Below are positions 36,034 through 49,761 of a DNA stretch of 64,000 nucleotides, piece after piece. The notes beneath the pieces were generated by a model. It searched no databases. It had not been told where the DNA came from and saw only the letters and a program-made list of their open reading frames with translations. A program made the translations under genes and the position numbers. This DNA is from Geosiphon pyriformis (lineage: Eukaryota; Glomeromycota; Glomeromycetes; Archaeosporales; Geosiphonaceae). Each line of letters begins with the position of its first letter. Position 1 is the stretch's first letter. The DNA is taken from NCBI GenBank assembly GCA_016748015.1, contig JAAOMT010000723.1, positions 62,001 to 126,000 on the forward strand, given 5' to 3'.

Positions 36034-38159
36034 ATCCATCTATAAATGGCCAGGAACTAAAATCTAGAAAGAGTTTAAACGTTTTATTAATGCGAAAACG
36101 ATTCCTTACTTGATAACTTTATTTAGTTCGGCTCTTTTGGATATGAATATATGGGGTTAAAACGCTCTTAAATTAACTCTAATTCCTTATCATCGTTTTA
36201 TAATTAAATTCTTGCAAAAAAAAAATTTTTCAACCCATCGAGAAAGATTAAAGTTACATAAACTCAATTTTGGACAGTGTGTCTGTTGCAGCTGAAAAGG
36301 CTGTTTCAAAAAATTTTAAATATTTTATTTTATTATTATCTCAAGTATATATGTTGATTTGATACATTCCCTTTTATAAAAAAAATGATTATGAAACTTG
36401 TTAAATCTAAATCAATAGAAATTTTAATTTTTTTTTGTATTCAATTCAGCAAAGAAATGCTTTATACACATCTATCCTTCTTATCTTTATAAAATAGTAA
36501 TTCCCTTTTTATTAGACGCTATACATGTATATCGCATTCATATTACTATTTTTGAACAAATATTTTTTATATTAATTATCTTTTGTTCTTATACATCATA
36601 TTTTCCAAATAATCTTAACACTAAAGGATTTCAAAATTCAGGTTCATTCTGATGAACGCTCCTAAAGATTAATACCTCAATCTAGTTTTTTTTTTCTTTT
36701 TCTTGCGAAAATAAAATCTAAACTAACATTCTTTGTTTACTATGTATTTTTTGTTGAAAATTCAAATGAAAAGATAGATTTGATAATTTTCAATATTACC
36801 AATTCAAGAAAATTGACAAACTATGTATATGGAATAGAATACATTTTAACAAAAAATTCGTAACACCCAGTATTTATGATTTAATTAAAAAAATTCTTTC
36901 TATGGTTTTCTTTCAATCAAATCAAAATTTATCTCCCCCTCGCTAAAAACAAGTTCCTTAAAAATATTTAATGTTTACAAAAGAACTTTCTAAGGTAATA
37001 AATAATATTATTTATAGCAAAAAAAATTTTATTCTACGTTTGTACGAGGCGGGGAAGAAATTAAAGTTAAAAAAAAAAAAAAGAGGGAAAATTGATGATG
37101 AACAAAAAATGCGAACCAACGAATTTGAAATTTAAAAAAAATTTCATTCATGCATTTTTTAATTTTTACATTCATTATCCATTCAATTATTGATTGGAGA
37201 CACGGAATTTGATTAATCTCCGAATTAAAATTTTTTAGTAAACTTATTACTTAATGTGCAGACTTTTCAAGCTTAAAATAAACAAGCTTTAATTTCTATA
37301 AAACCTTCTCAGGAGACTTTCAACTCATCTATTAATGGAATCAATTTACAATGTATATTACACAATTACGTAAAATAATTTCGAGAAAAAAAAATTTTCA
37401 ATTTCTACTTTTACATGATCTATACTTTTCCTTTTAGAAAATTTAAACTTAAACAAAAAATCCTAATTCTTCTTTAATGATTTCCAGATTGACCAAACAT
37501 AAACAACAAAAAATTAAACAAGTCAAGATAAAGTTTTCTTTTGTTTTCACTGTAAATGGATCAAATATCATGAATATATGTAAAAAGTAGACAAATTATT
37601 AAAAAAAAAATTAAATATTCAAATTAATCTATGCATGCTTTCAATATGACGCATCTTCAATTCTTACATAGTTTTTTTTTTGTATAGGTACCATTGTTAC
37701 CCCTTCCTTTTTGTCTCCCTAACAATATTGTATCCGAATTCAATAATAGTAAATAGTGAACTGAAATGCAGATGCTTTCAAATCTTTAATTATGAAAGCA
37801 AAACGAAATATATAATATATAAAATACATGCATACAAAGGCTAATATCTTTTTTTTATTTTATTTTCGAGACAAAAAAAAAGTATAAAAATGTATAGATG
37901 AATAAGAGATTAGAAGGTAACTCTTGTCATAATTTAGAGTTGATGAATTAAATCGATTTTTTTTCAACTATTAAGGTAAAGCTTTCTCAAAAACAAAAAT
38001 CATTTTTCTTTAAAAGTATTCTAATTTTAAACAAAATTCTTTATTGACATTAAAAATTTTTAGTCTCTTTCTTATTTGAAAGCCTTTACTTCTTTTGCAA
38101 CTCCATTGAGGTCATTCTTGCTTGGATAACCAAAATTTGAACTCTTTTTTTTTTTCGGA

Positions 38160-38462
38160 ATGCCTTTGAATATTTTATTCAGGCGTCGATTATCGTTTCC
38201 TATCTCGTTCCAGCCACATAATTGTCTGTCAAATGAAATTGAAATACGTCACGAACAACATATCTGCTTGGATGGTCGTGCTGTAAACTATTATTCGTTT
38301 GTTGAAAAGAAACAAACTTATCGTCATCGTATTTACAAATTAGTATTGGATTATTGTGGTAATGGTAATGGTAATGGGAATAATAATAATAATAATAATT
38401 ATAATTATAATAATTATAATTTGAATGAAATTGTAAAAGACAGGTTGGAAATGGCTAAGTGA
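38160..38462 (+). CDS. Small protein B, paralogue of the protein at 35054
   Basis: A 100-codon single-exon frame. Residues about 26-63 align with the core of the protein at 35054: EIEIRHEQHICLDGRAVNYY, then SFVEKKQTYRHRIYKL. The N-terminal 24 residues differ. After the core comes a low-complexity insertion (Gly-Asn pairs, then an Asn/Tyr run) encoded by GGTAAT and AAT microsatellites at about 38360-38420, and a short tail NEIVKDRLEMAK. So the core is conserved while the C-terminus has been overrun by a repeat. There is no signal peptide. Function is unknown. Same strand as its paralogue, 2.8 kb downstream, which suggests an old tandem duplication. Confidence 0.66.
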   Translation: MPLNILFRRRLSFPISFQPHNCLSNEIEIRHEQHICLDGRAVNYYSFVEKKQTYRHRIYKLVLDYCGNGNGNGNNNNNNNYNYNNYNLNEIVKDRLEMAK

Positions 38463-41400
38463 ATAATGTTAAAAACTAGCATTAATATCTTTGATACAAA
38501 ATAGTTATTAAAGATAAATAATTAAATATGTTGAAATATTAGGGTTTGATTTTTAAAATAGTTTAATATAATTAATAATTTTACTTTTAAAAACAAATAA
38601 ATTTAAATCACATTTTGATGTTCAACTTTGAATTAATAATTAATTTAATTTAAAATTCATATATAAAAAAATTAATACAATTTTTGATTAAATTTAATTA
38701 CATTCATAAATACAAGATTTATATATATTTATAATTTAATTAAAAAATAAAATTTTTCAAGAATTATAATTTTAAATTCAAAATTTAAAATGATAGAAAC
38801 TACTTAAAATGAATTAATATTTTTTTGTTATAAAATCAATTATTTTATTATTACTGTTTTTATACTATTATTTTTAATTTAATCCAAATATTATTTAATT
38901 CTTATTTATTTTTTTAATCAAAAATCTCTTTTAAAAATTTATTTCATTATGTTTTATACAAGATTTGTTATTTTTAAAAAATTAAGACTGAATATTTTTT
39001 TTCAAGTACTTGACATTTTGCTATCCTTATTTTTTTTAAATTATTTAATAGAATTAAAAGGTTTCAAAACTGATTTTACATAATATATAGTCTCTTGGCA
39101 TCACTAAGAATACTAATTTTTAAAGAGTACCTTCCAGGACTAATTCACTTGAGTTTCTATTAAGCATATTATCAATCCTAATTCTTTATATATATCCATT
39201 TTATTTGTAATTCTATATTTTGTGAAAGCTCAAAATACATCAAAATATCTTGCACCGTTTGTAACATTAACATTAATATCAACATCAACATCATCATCGT
39301 CATTGGCTCCTAATACCAACACAATCCCTGATGCCTTAATCATCTCAACGCTGCCTAAAAAAACCACGAGTATTTTCTTTACACCAATTTTTTTCAACTA
39401 CTCAAACCTCATCTAAACGTCTTCCAACCACAGATAATTAGCTGCTTTGTTTTTGAAAAGTAATTATTAACTTAATTGTTAATTTAATTATTAATCTGAT
39501 TATTAACTTAGTAATTGATTAATTATTAATCTGGTTATTAATTTTTTTTAGTAATTATATAAACAATGAATACTTTAGCTATAAAAAAAACACTATCCAA
39601 TTTTTTTTATATTGCTTATTTTTAAATATCTGAATATTATTTATTGGTATTTACATCTTTTTTTTTTCTTTTTTTAATTTGTATTGTTAAAATTAGCCTA
39701 AAAAGTGCTTGGTTTGTTTTTGTAATTCACTAAATAAAGACATAATTGAAAAAACATTTATTTCATATTGATTTTAAAAATTATTAAGTCAGACATAAAT
39801 TAATTATAACAATATTGTTTTTTTAACAATTATGAACTATTTTTTTATTTTTCTTAAAAAGATTAATAACAATAATTTTGAAATTAGTAACTTTTTATAT
39901 CTTATTAAATATCTTTTATAGTTATATTGTCTTATTATTTAAAAAGCTTAAACAATTTATTAAGTTCTATTTTATTTGTTATTTTGTAAAATATGTTTTT
40001 TAATGTATTTTTAAAACACTTTGTATTAATAAATTTATTCCAAAAACAGAATTCTAAATATGCTTTTTTGTTCAATACAATTTATTATAATTTTATCAAC
40101 TTTGTTTATAATTTTTTCGAATTTAAATATAATTTTTTTTGTGAATTAAATAAATTAAAGCAATTTTTTAAAATAAATTTTTCAAATATATCTTATAGTA
40201 TAATCTTTATCTGTAGTATATATTTTATTATTTATTTATTATTGTTTTTATTATCATTTAACGAGTGCAGCCCAACCACTATTTTTTTCTAAAATTATTT
40301 TACAATAATTAATTAGCTTTTTTAAAATTAAATTTTTATCCATTTTTATTTGCTTTTTATGTGCCAATTTTAATTGATAATTTATTAAGCAATTTATTTT
40401 ATTTTTTGTATAAACTATTCTATAATCAGTATTAAAAAAATTAAATATGTTTATATTTTTAACTTTTAACATTGAATTAAACAACTTTTTGTTAAAAAAA
40501 AATATAATTTATAGGATTTTTAACTCCTTTTAAATTATTTTAAGTTCAGTCTTGTGTTTAATTTCTGTTTTATAAACAATTAAACATGTTTATTCTTTTT
40601 AAGTAACCAATGTTAATTAATTTTTTTGTTTTTTCTTTTTTATTGAAATTGCTATCAATAACAATATATGTATATTTTTTATTAGTCTTAAAAATAAATT
40701 TATTACCAAATAATGCTTGATTTATTTTGTTTTTTATTAATGTTTTTGTGTATATTCTTATAGTTAATTTGTTTATCTTGTTTTTGAAAGCAGTTTAATA
40801 TTTAGAAGTTTATTAAATATTTTTCTAACTCGACTAATATGTTTGGCTAAGCCAATATTAAGTATTATTGTTACTTTCATTTTCATAAAATCTTTATTTA
40901 ATTATGATAATTATATGTTTCCTTTTTATTGTATTATTTTAGCATATTTGTTTGTTTTGCTGAATTTTTTATTCTTTTTATATTACAAGTGATAATTTTT
41001 TATATATAATTGGCTATAAATTAATTTTTATTTAGTAATTCACTTTTTTTCTCTTAAAATTTACTCTGGTTTTAATTTGAGCTACTATTTCTTTTAAGTT
41101 TGTATTTCTTTTTTTATATTCTGTTTTTATTAATATTTAGTCTTTTATTTTGGCATTTATTACAATATTATACTTTTAATTGAAAATAAATTTTCATTTT
41201 TTCAACATATGTGGTTTATGCATTCAGTAATTTTTTATTAAAAATATCATTTTTTACTTACAAACCTTTTTACTTGGTCTGTTATTTTAACAACATTTTT
41301 ATTTTAAATAAATAAATCTTACTTTCATATTATCAACCATTTTTCATTTTTTGCATTTTTTTATTATTATTATTAGTAGTACCAAAATTAAGCATCTCAC

Positions 41401-44400
41401 CATTAACTATTAAGTTCAAGTTTTTTTTTTACTAAATAACATGAACTTTATTCTTTTTTTGCGTAAAGTTTTCTAAAATTGAATTAACCTTTTTCCATTT
41501 TTAAAGAGTTTGGGCTTTTTAATCAAATCTAAAAGACCAAAAAAACATTAACTATTTTCATGCTGTTTAGTAATATAAAAATTTAGAAAACACTGATTTT
41601 TTTAAACGTTGCTTTTTTTTAATTCTTTTCATGCCAAAAAATAACTTTCGCAAATATTTTCTTAGCATAGTGGTTAAATTTCGACGAAGCATACAAGTTT
41701 TTGCTTCCATTTTTTTAATATAATTTTATAAATTATGTAATATTATATCATTAGACAAATTAATTAACAATACCTTATATCTATTTTGATTATTTTATGT
41801 TTTGTTTTCAACAGTTTTGACAACTTACATAATATTATTATGTAATAAAAAAAAGACAACTCTTTAGCAATTAATGAGGTTATTCAACTTTGGCATATTC
41901 TATAATAGTTTTCCCTAAAATTTAATAAGCTGTATTTTAATTTTTTTCATTTTACCAAAACTTGGATACAATAACTTCTATAATCATATGAAATGTATTT
42001 AATAGAATTTTTTTTGACAATCACTTCTTTGTTATATCTCCGATGGTCTAATTTAATTTTACTGTTTACTTATAATTCGTTTTCTTAGTTAATTTAATTG
42101 TATGTGACTTAATAGCTTTAAAAATAAACACTGCTTTTATAATATTTTTGAACTTCAAAAGAATAATGGTTCTTTTCCCAAATCTATTAATTTTACTAAA
42201 TAACTTCCTTATTTTTATTATTTTCAAAATAGCTGTATTCTTTTAACAACAAAGTAATTAATATCAAACATAAATAATTTTCTGGTCTTTGTTATTATAA
42301 TTCTTATTTAAACCAAATTTTTTCTTACTTTTTTAGTTGCTTTTAGCGTACTTATGTTCTTTTTCATCTTTACAACATTATATTAATGTTTTATTTTCTT
42401 TTGCGCTATTACTACTATTACTGCATAAAAGTTTTTTTTGACATCTTTTAGTTTCAAGTCTTTAGCCCTAAGGTTTTTTTTGACCATTTTATTCTTAAAT
42501 AACTTTTTTTTACAGCAGTTAAACCTTCTTTTTTGGTGGTTTTTACATTCTTTTTGTTATTATTCCTGTTTTTTCAATACTAAAAAGTTTCTTAGCCAGA
42601 ATATACAATAGAGATATTTTAAACAGTCTATATAAATAAAAGTATAATTACTGAATATAAATTAAAATTATTTTTTTTTGCTTTTCTAATTTGGCTTTAT
42701 GAGATTAACAACAAAGTAATATTTAATCTTTTTGTTAAAAGCATTATTTTTAAATACCTATAGAATTTATCAAACTTAACAACAGTAATATAATTTTATT
42801 GATATTTAAATTTACTTTTGATTTTTTGATTAATAACAAAAAGCTTAATGGTTTTATCCAATCTATTTTAAGCTACTACATAATAATATGTCATTAAAAT
42901 GGTGTTGTTCACAAAATTTTGGCTTAAAACTTGGCTTTAACATTTATTCTTTTAAATTTATTTATAATTTTAATATTGTCACTATTGTGTTTTTTGGTAT
43001 TTAATTTTTTTATAGTAATTTTAAACAGAATAAATAACAAAAAAGTTATATATTAAAACTGTTTAAACTACAAAGTAAATATAATATAGGAAATTATTTT
43101 ATAAATTAAAAAATTAAAAAAAATGTATAGTATTAAATTAATGGTTAATTGTATCAATTTTATAATTTTGATTAAAAAAGTTATTAAGTATTTGTTTTTA
43201 AACAAGAACTAGTTTAATATTATATGTTATAAAAAATTAACAATTAGATTTACTTAGAACACAAAAAACTAAAAATAATATAGCATAATTTTTGCAAAAG
43301 TTTATAAAAAATACATGTATTTAAATACTTAATTTAAAATTCCAAAATTAAAAGAATAATAAATATAAATATAAATTGGAAATAATATCTTTTGATATAT
43401 ATCTTCAACAATTTTGATCTTTGTTTTTTTGTTAACTCTAAAATTTTGTTTTTAACAGCCTCCAAATTTTTGTGAAGACAATTTTTTATTTCAAAATTAT
43501 GTTTACATCTATTTTTTATTTTTTATTTGGTTTTCTGTTTGGCTTCATTAATTTTAATTTTGACTTAATTATTGTATTAATATTTTGATTTATTCTGTTT
43601 TTTAATAAATAATTAAAATTTTTCTGATATTATTGTAATAGTATGTTAATATTTGATTTTAATGAGTTTTAATTTTTTGAAACAAAATTTGAGTTGGTTT
43701 CAATAATAAAGAAACAAGCAAACAAAACATTAAGGATGAATGAATTTATTAAGAAATTAGAAATTATAATTAATTTAAAATCTTAAAGTCAAAATAAAAA
43801 TTATAAAAAATTATTTTTAAATAAAGTTGAATTAAATTTAATAGAAAAATTTTTTATAACGATTTAACTTTCATTTATTTGACCTGTCCGATTATTCAAA
43901 CTTAAATTAGATTTACTTTTTGAAAATAAACTTTATTATGACTCTGAATATTATAAAATTGAAGAATTATTAGATCTAAAGATGAAATATTGTTAAACAA
44001 TTATAATTTTTTTTATACTATGTAAAAGTTGTAAAAATATTTTAATAATAAATTTATTGATTAATAAAATTTATTTTAATATATTGAAATAAATATAATA
44101 AACACTATAATTAATATATTTTATATTTAAAATATATTAAATGAATATTTATTTTGGTAAATTACAAAATACTTTATTGAACTACTAAATATATTAAAAA
44201 ATTACTTAATATTTTGCCTGAATTTTTAATATTAATATTTGATTTACTTAAAATATTTATTAAAGGTTAAAAAGAATATAGTATGTATTTTTTTAAAAAA
44301 AATTATAATGTTAAATTTCTTGTAAGTAATAGTATTTTGAACAGTTTATTGGTTTTTTGAATTTGCAAACTTTTAATATAAATTTAAACAAAAAAAATAT

Positions 44401-47400
44401 CAAATTTTATATAGGTTAATTTTTTGAAATAATTAAACTTTAAATTACTTTATAAATAAAAATTCATTTTTAATGTTTATAAAATAATTATAATAAAAAG
44501 TCATATTTTCTTTAGTACAATTTTTACAACTTGTAATCAAACTAAAATTTTTAAAAATTTACTTATTTTGAATATTAAAAAAAATGTCTTTTTGGTATTT
44601 ATATGAAATTTTTTAACTTAAAATTTGCTTTTACAATATAACTAAAGGCTTTATTGTTTATTAAAACAAAAAATTATTTTAAATCATTTAACTAAACAAA
44701 ATAAAATATTATTAAAAATATCAAATTTAAATTAAAATATGCTGTTATTAAAAGTTTTAGTACAGTTTTCTAAATATTGTTGATAATAATTTTGTTGCTA
44801 ATAAAAACTATAAAATCTTTGATAATATATTTATTTTTAAAATATCTTTCTATAATTTGAATTTGTAAAATATTGAATTTATAATAAAATAATCAATTAT
44901 ATACCGATAAACTTAAATGTAATTACTTTGTAATAAAAGTCAACTTTTTTACAGAAAATTTTGATTGTAAACTCTTTAATAAAATAATAAATTTGTTTTT
45001 TAAAATTAATAGCTAATTAATTTCAAAATATAAGTTTAAATAATAAATTTTAAAACAGTAAATAATATTAATTTTTAATAATTAATTAATCTTAATATAT
45101 TTTTCAAAGAAAAAAGCTTTTTATATATATTTATTTACAAATTTATTTCAAAATTTAATTATTTTTTTGCCAATGTTTTTATGAAATTTTGAAAATTAAA
45201 TATATATTTTAGCGAACTATAAGTTATTTTATTAAATTTTTAAGTATTTTGCTAAATTTTTAAATATTTTTGAATGTTATATACTTTAAATATTGCATTT
45301 AATTATACTTGTCTATTAGATAAGCTAGATTAATATTAAATAAAAATAATTAATAATTTGGATAAATATTAAGTAATAAAATATAAATTATATTATATGT
45401 TAATTTATAATAAAAACTATAAAAATAATTTTATGTTAATTGATTAGTCAATTTTTGTTAAATAATAATTTTAAGATTAAGTAAAAAACAGATACTTATT
45501 TTATTGAAAACATATAATAAAACTTAATTCAATTAATTTTTTTTATTTATATTATTATTTATTTTTTACAAACATAATAATATGGTTTTTTTTGCTTTAT
45601 AAGTTTGTTAAAAAATTACTATAACATAGTTAATTTTTTTATTTGAAATATTCTCACTTACTGTATAAATTTATTTTTCAATACTTTTTATTTATATATT
45701 ATATCTGTAATTGTTTTATTAAAGCAAAAATTCAAACTAAATAAAATTTTGCTCTTTGATAAAAGTTCTAATATACTTTGTTATTTTTTTAACAAATACA
45801 TTAAAAAAATTAAATAATAATAATATAATCTTATATTAAAGTTTTTTGGATTTAAATAAGATAATACTTATTTATTTTTTTCAAATTACATAAAAAATAA
45901 AGAGATACAATTATATATATTATAATATTAGGCTTATTAAAAAGCTTAAAACATTATGAATAGAAATTTCCATTTGCGAACATAATTGTTTTATTTCAGT
46001 GTATTTATAAGTAATTAATTATAGATACAAAGTAGTTAAGTTATATTTACGTAAATTGTAAATTTTTATTTATAAAAATATGTTAAAAATAATCAAATTT
46101 TTAATAATTTAAAAAATTACAAAAAAAATTGGTAATAAATTTTGTACACAATTTTTGTTTTGATTTAACTTTAAGATATGTAATTACACAAAATAAAAAA
46201 AAAAATTTTTTAAAATATATTTTTTTTAAATTTGAAATAACATTTAAACTAAATAATCATATATTTACAAGTTATGATATTATTAATACCAAAAAAATTT
46301 TATTCTATTTTAGTTTTTAAAAAAATCATAATTAAATGATATCAAAGATAATATTGCCATTGGTTGTAAAAAAAGTGTCACATTTAATTATAATTGGATT
46401 GACTTATTAAGAGTTACAACACTGTACACTGAATTGCAATTAATTAAAAATTTAAAACAAGAAAATAGTATCTTTAATTTAAAATAAATATTATATTATT
46501 ACACTTATTTGCATTTTAAAATGTTTGAAAATAAAATTGGTTTATAGTAAATAAAAATTTTATATCACGAAGATTTATTTTCAAAAAGTTGAAAGCAATG
46601 GCTGATAAATACTTACCAAAAATATTATAAAATCAAATTAAAATTTTTGAATTTTTCTCATATTGTTATTTGTGACAAATGCCAATAAATTAAACAACTC
46701 TGAATTTTTATTTATGAATTGTTTATTTATTTTTTGCCAAATACTTATTTACAATCCAACTGCTCAAAAAACCTAAATATCTGAGCTTAAAATATCTATT
46801 GAGACTTTTGAACATTATTCTGATTAGATTAATATCTCATTCTCACATTGTACATATCAAATAAAAGTTAGAGAAAGTATATTAAATAAAATTTTTGACT
46901 TTAATTTATATATATTAGAAAAAACTCAATTTATTTCAATTTAAATTGTCTTCTTTCTTGAATACATTAATAATGAAAACCTAAAAAAGAATAAATAACA
47001 TAATAGCATCCGAAGATTGAGCTTAAAAGGTTTTTTTCAAAGTAAAAGCTTTTATTGTTTCTTTCAAAAAATTTAAAAAGACTGTTTAGTTGAAAGACCT
47101 TTGCTATATATAAAAATGGAATGGAAATTCATACTTTCATTTCTTTTTTTTACATCGACTTGATTCTTCTGGACGCTTTAATTGTAATTTTTTAATTTAA
47201 ATACAAATCTTTAAACTTTGTTTATAATTTTAATGGTATTGTAGGAGTTTATTTTTATTTTTCGAATATCTAATTAGAGAAATATCCAGTGCACGAATTT
47301 TAAATTTAAATCAATTTTATCATTATCCTAGACTATAATCATTGCTAATCGAAAATTGATTGCCCCCCCCCCATAATGCAAATTCTAACAGGATAATTCC

Positions 47401-48298
47401 TTTCAGAATCGACCAAGTATCAATTAACCTTGAAAGTTAAAAGGGAATGTTGGATATAGTTATGTAAATTCTTATCAGAATCCTGCTTAATTGCTGCAGG
47501 ATTGATGAATTTTATGCTTTAATGCTTTTATTAAAGAAATTTTAAATCAAAAAGATTGCTCACATATTTTAAAATAAAAAGCGGCATTTTGAGACACGAA
47601 TTCTAATTCATTCATTGTACCATTGATGAGCAGAAAACATACTCAATAGCCCAATTTTGGGAAAATCTTCTTTGGAAGTATTCAAAAATGAATCTGGCTA
47701 AATTATAAACTTATGCTTTTTTAAACGATGTGAATTTCCCTAGTTGTCATTTATTCCAAAGCCAAAATTCGATCTTCGAACTCTATAAAATTACTAATTC
47801 CCTTGAAAAAATGTCAATTGAGTATGAAAAAAGTATTATCAAGTTCAAGAAAACAGAGCCTTTGCAGTAACCTCAGATTTTCTTTATTCTAGTCTCTTTT
47901 TGTTACCCTTAAAATTGATATCCGAATCTTTTCCTGCTTTGAAATATATAGAATTCAGACGCGTGATGATAAATTTATCGATTAAGTTAAATCAAGTACC
48001 GCGTCTTGAACTCGATACTTATTCAAGATGATGTAAAACTATAAAGTAAGGGTTAAATCCGCTTCTATCAGTACTGAGGAGTTAGCAAAGTGGCAACATC
48101 ACTGATATAGATATTTCTAAATACTGCTCTACCTGGTAATCAATTTAAATAAAAAAGTCGCCGGGCATGATACAATTCACAATGATATCTTCCTGCTCTT
48201 TACATCAGATAATTTATTTATTACAAATTCCCTTTTTTTCTTAAATTTAGGATCAATTTTTGTCAATAATTTGAAATTTTTTTAATCTTCTCTCTATT
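38463..48298. other. Ten-kilobase AT desert
   Basis: The largest gene-free block. 39600-42900 is strikingly T-rich on the plus strand, and 43000-46500 is mixed A/T-rich. Frames of 60-100 codons (for example 39993-40292, 40254-40484 minus and 46129-46320) consist almost only of Phe, Ile, Leu, Asn, Lys and Tyr and are chance frames. From about 47300 base composition becomes more balanced; this last kilobase is probably the promoter region of the gene at 48299. A run of nine C occurs near 47363. Confidence 0.55.
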
Positions 48299-49761
48299 AT
48301 GTCCCATGGTCAAAAGCCATTTAAAGAAGCAATCAAAACTGCGGCCGAAAACGTGTTCAAGGCTTTAGCTCAAAGATATAGATCATTTGCGGCAGTTGAC
48401 GGAAAATTGAAGGCAATTGTGAAGGCATTAATTATTATGAGAAATATTCCCTCAACTTCTCGCGAGATTTACGAGTGTGTCAAGGATTTCTCGCTTTGGT
48501 TTTTTGGGTGAGTAGGTGAATCTAAGATCAAAGAAAATATTATAAGCATTATTTGGTTTTGGGAAAGTTACACTTGTATGCCTGGAATTAGGTTTGCTGC
48601 TGCAATGCTGAAATTATGATACCAATATCACCATTACCCTGAGTATCAATGGATCTTGAAGTTTCATTTTTGAATTGCTAACTTTTGTAAAATATTATTT
48701 ATCTGCCTGCTAGAGGTGTAACACCGTGGCAGTCTGTTTCGGGGTTCATATCAACATATTTTAAACAAGTTCAACAGGGCCAAGTTTCAAACCCTGTTCT
48801 CGCAAGACAGGATGACTCGAGTTATAAAAAGCGAAACTTTACTTATTTACTTTTAGACCCAGACTTTGCAATACCATCATTAATCGAAGAGTATTTCCCT
48901 AGTCGTAGACCTTTATGGCCCGAATATCAATTGGATACTAGTCTAATGTCTCCTGTGGACATATGTTGGCAAAACAATGCAGAAAGGGCATATGCGGTGG
49001 TGCCAAAACTAAATCAAATTGATAATGACGACGAAAAATCACCCCAAGAAAACCTGAAGCAATTCTGTTTATCAATGTCAATCTCTGATGACACATCAAA
49101 AGCTTTCACAGAAAATGTCTTACCTAATGGATTAAGTCCAAAGAGAGAGCATTCCGATTTTGAATTGTGTGGCAATAATATTCCTAGAAAAAAACAACAC
49201 ACCCAATTAAATGAAGAATTAAAAAACCAGAAAATTTCCACAACACCAAATATAATAAAACCTTATGTGATTCCCTTTCCAGGAATCTTGATAGAATCGA
49301 TCCATGAGACGCTGCTTTATCGAGCCAATATTATTACTGGCTCCAAAATGATCTGTCAGTATCGGCGCTTTGATAACAGTTTTGTATACAAGCCTGGGTT
49401 GTTAAGGCTTGGAGGAGTAAGGGTGAGGCTGAGTGAGAAAATAACATGGTAAATATTAACAAGTATCATTTTTAATTGACTACACAACTTTTATTATTGC
49501 AAATTCGGACAGAGCAGTTATTACAAATCTAAATTTCCGACTCTGATTCTCTTCAACCTTCAAAGGATACCTTTGGAGGAAGCTGAATTGTTAGCCCAAA
49601 GTTTAAGAATTGAATTTTTATTAGGCCATTTTTTGGATCCTCACCTATACGACTATTTTGACAAAGAGTTAAATCGTGAGATGAACTTTGTTCGAGAGAT
49701 GTCCGGAAGAGCCTGGAAAAGGTTATGTATAGATCCGAAACTGGTGATGGGAGGAACGTAA
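48299..49761 (+). CDS. GDS1-type winged-helix domain protein (three exons)
   Basis: Exons are 48299-48507, 48714-49448 and 49566-49761. Intron 1 is 206 nt (GTGAGT...CTAG) and intron 2 is 117 nt (GTAAAT...AAAG), both phase 2. The spliced product is 379 residues. Residues about 45-130 match the plan of the fungal GDS1 winged-helix domain: LIIMRNIPSTSREIYECV, then GGVTPWQSVSGFISTYF, then NFTYLLLDP. This junction is rebuilt exactly by removing intron 1, which strongly supports the model. The following SLIEEYFPSRRPLW and a polar linker with KRE and PRKKQ basic patches (possible nuclear signals) lead to a C-terminal region, IPFPGILIESIHETLLYRA, and a helical end LLAQSLRIEFLLGHFL. A nuclear DNA-binding regulator is likely. 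The family assignment is from memory of the motif; targets are unknown. Confidence 0.75.

Larger units (their letters stand above)
35321..38159. other. Intergenic region between the two paralogues
   Basis: 2.8 kb of AT-rich DNA with several microsatellites and no convincing gene. No third copy of the small-protein pattern was seen here on either strand. Confidence 0.45.

Noticed and set aside
39222-39416. 64-codon Ser/Thr-rich frame
   Set aside because: Ser run comes from ATC-type repeats; no signal peptide and no extension.
39993-40484. Two overlapping frames in the T-rich block
   Set aside because: Made almost only of Phe, Ile, Leu, Asn, Lys and Tyr; chance frames.
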